Shown one piece after another: positions 63,438 to 64,000 of a stretch of DNA of 64,000 nucleotides. The translations under genes and the position numbers were made by a program. How positions within the stretch are numbered: position 1 is the first letter of the stretch; the number at the start of each line of letters is the position of its first letter. The stretch comes from Aegilops tauschii subsp. strangulata (Eukaryota > Streptophyta > Magnoliopsida > Poales > Poaceae). The DNA lies in the NCBI RefSeq assembly GCF_002575655.3, contig NC_053039.3, positions 218,321,622 to 218,385,621 of the forward strand. Reading direction: 5' to 3'. The notes beneath the pieces were generated by a model. That model was not told the DNA's origin and searched no databases. It saw only the letters and a list, made by a program, of their open reading frames with translations.

Positions 63438-64000
63438 TGATACGTCTGCAATGTATCTATAATTTTTTATTGTTCCATGCAGTTTTATTATCAATCTTGG
63501 ATGTTTTATAGTCATTTTATATCATTTTTGGTACTAACCTATTGACATACTGCCAAGTACCAGTTGCTATTTTTTCCATGTTTTTTACATCGCAGGAAAT
63601 CAATATCAAACGGAGTCCAAATGCCACGAAACTCCACGATGATTTTTCATGGACAAGAAGAAAGGCAATGGGCCCTGGTTGCACCTAGGGGGTGCCCCGA
63701 GGGGGGCACAACCCACCAGGGCGCGCCAGGAGGCCCAGGCACGCCGTGGTGGGTTGTGCCCACCTCGGGTGCCCCCCGGACCGCCTCTTTGCTCTATAAA
63801 TACCCCAAAATTACTAGAACCCTAGGGGAGTCGACGAAATATTCATCCAGCCACCGTAGAGTCCAGAACCACCAGATCCAATCTAGACACCATCTCGGAT
63901 GTGGTTCACCACCTCCATTGGTGCCTCTCCGATGATGCGTGAGTAGTTCTTTGTAGACCTTCGGGTCCGTAGTTAGTAGCTAGATGGCTTTCTCTCTCTC
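63438..64000 (+). repeat. Athila-type LTR, cut by the window edge
   Basis: Begins TGATACGTCTGCAATG at 63438 and matches the first about 560 bases of the solo LTR at 54813-56412, including GACTAACCTATTGACATA, CCCACCAGGGCG-type sequence, TCTATAAATACCCC and TAGTTAGTAGCTAGATGGC. Whether it is solo or part of a full element cannot be seen. A target duplication cannot be checked. Confidence 0.82.

Noticed and set aside
62907..63515. Extending the minus-strand ORF up to 63515
   Set aside because: The first 26 or so codons lie in the LTR that starts at 63438; the true fragment ends at 63437.

Overview
This is a gene-poor, repeat-packed stretch of a grass genome, almost certainly a Triticeae species (wheat, Aegilops or a close relative). 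The evidence is an Angela/BARE1-type Copia LTR, a Maximus-type Sirevirus, CACTA elements whose ends read CACTACAAAAAAA or close to it, and several Triticeae-style Gypsy elements, layered on a small genic island. I see no prokaryotic features. No gene in the window looks intact.

Layout. 1-1510: 5' LTR and leader of an Angela-type element (minus), which runs off the left edge and cuts a Maximus-type Copia element (1511-12536, minus). Maximus keeps its 5' LTR, gag, protease, integrase, RT, RNase H and an env-like region, all broken, and contains a Gypsy solo LTR (6524-7401). 12543-18982: a CACTA element with a decayed TNP-type exon and several tandem-repeat blocks. 18983-25306: a genic island with an F-box/DUF295-like pseudogene between two copies of one MITE family, followed by a SOG1/NAC8-like NAC pseudogene.

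The NAC pseudogene is broken by a nest of three Gypsy elements. E1 (25307 to about 51936, plus) is the outer one. E2 (30368-40430, minus, target duplication GCCCC) and E3 (40481-49805, minus, target duplication GCGGA) inserted into E1 only 45 bp apart. E2 is a Tat-lineage element with full gag-pol order and a spliced-looking gene on the antisense strand. E1 and E3 are the same non-autonomous family: gag and protease remain, but pol is collapsed to a short RT remnant. Both carry an antisense gene next to the 3' LTR. The antisense promoter region is clearly homologous between them, yet the downstream reading frames differ: a Transposase_28-like plus coiled-coil gene in E3, and a B3-like gene in E1.

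51937-52690 is unexplained flank. About 52690-57877 is a second, left-truncated CACTA copy split by a 1.6-kb solo LTR (54813-56412, target duplication CCCAC). 57878-64000 holds fragments of Athila-type Gypsy elements in both orientations, ending in an LTR cut by the window edge.

How it fits together. The insertion order can be read from the target duplications and nesting: the gene-island NAC copy, then E1, then E2 and E3; Maximus, then Angela and the solo LTR; the second CACTA, then its solo LTR. Most damage is nonsense and frameshift decay. In E2 all five pol stops and two RT catalytic Asp-to-Asn changes look like C-to-T or G-to-A transitions, as expected for heavily methylated transposon DNA. 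The most interesting biology is the swapped antisense gene in E1 and E3.
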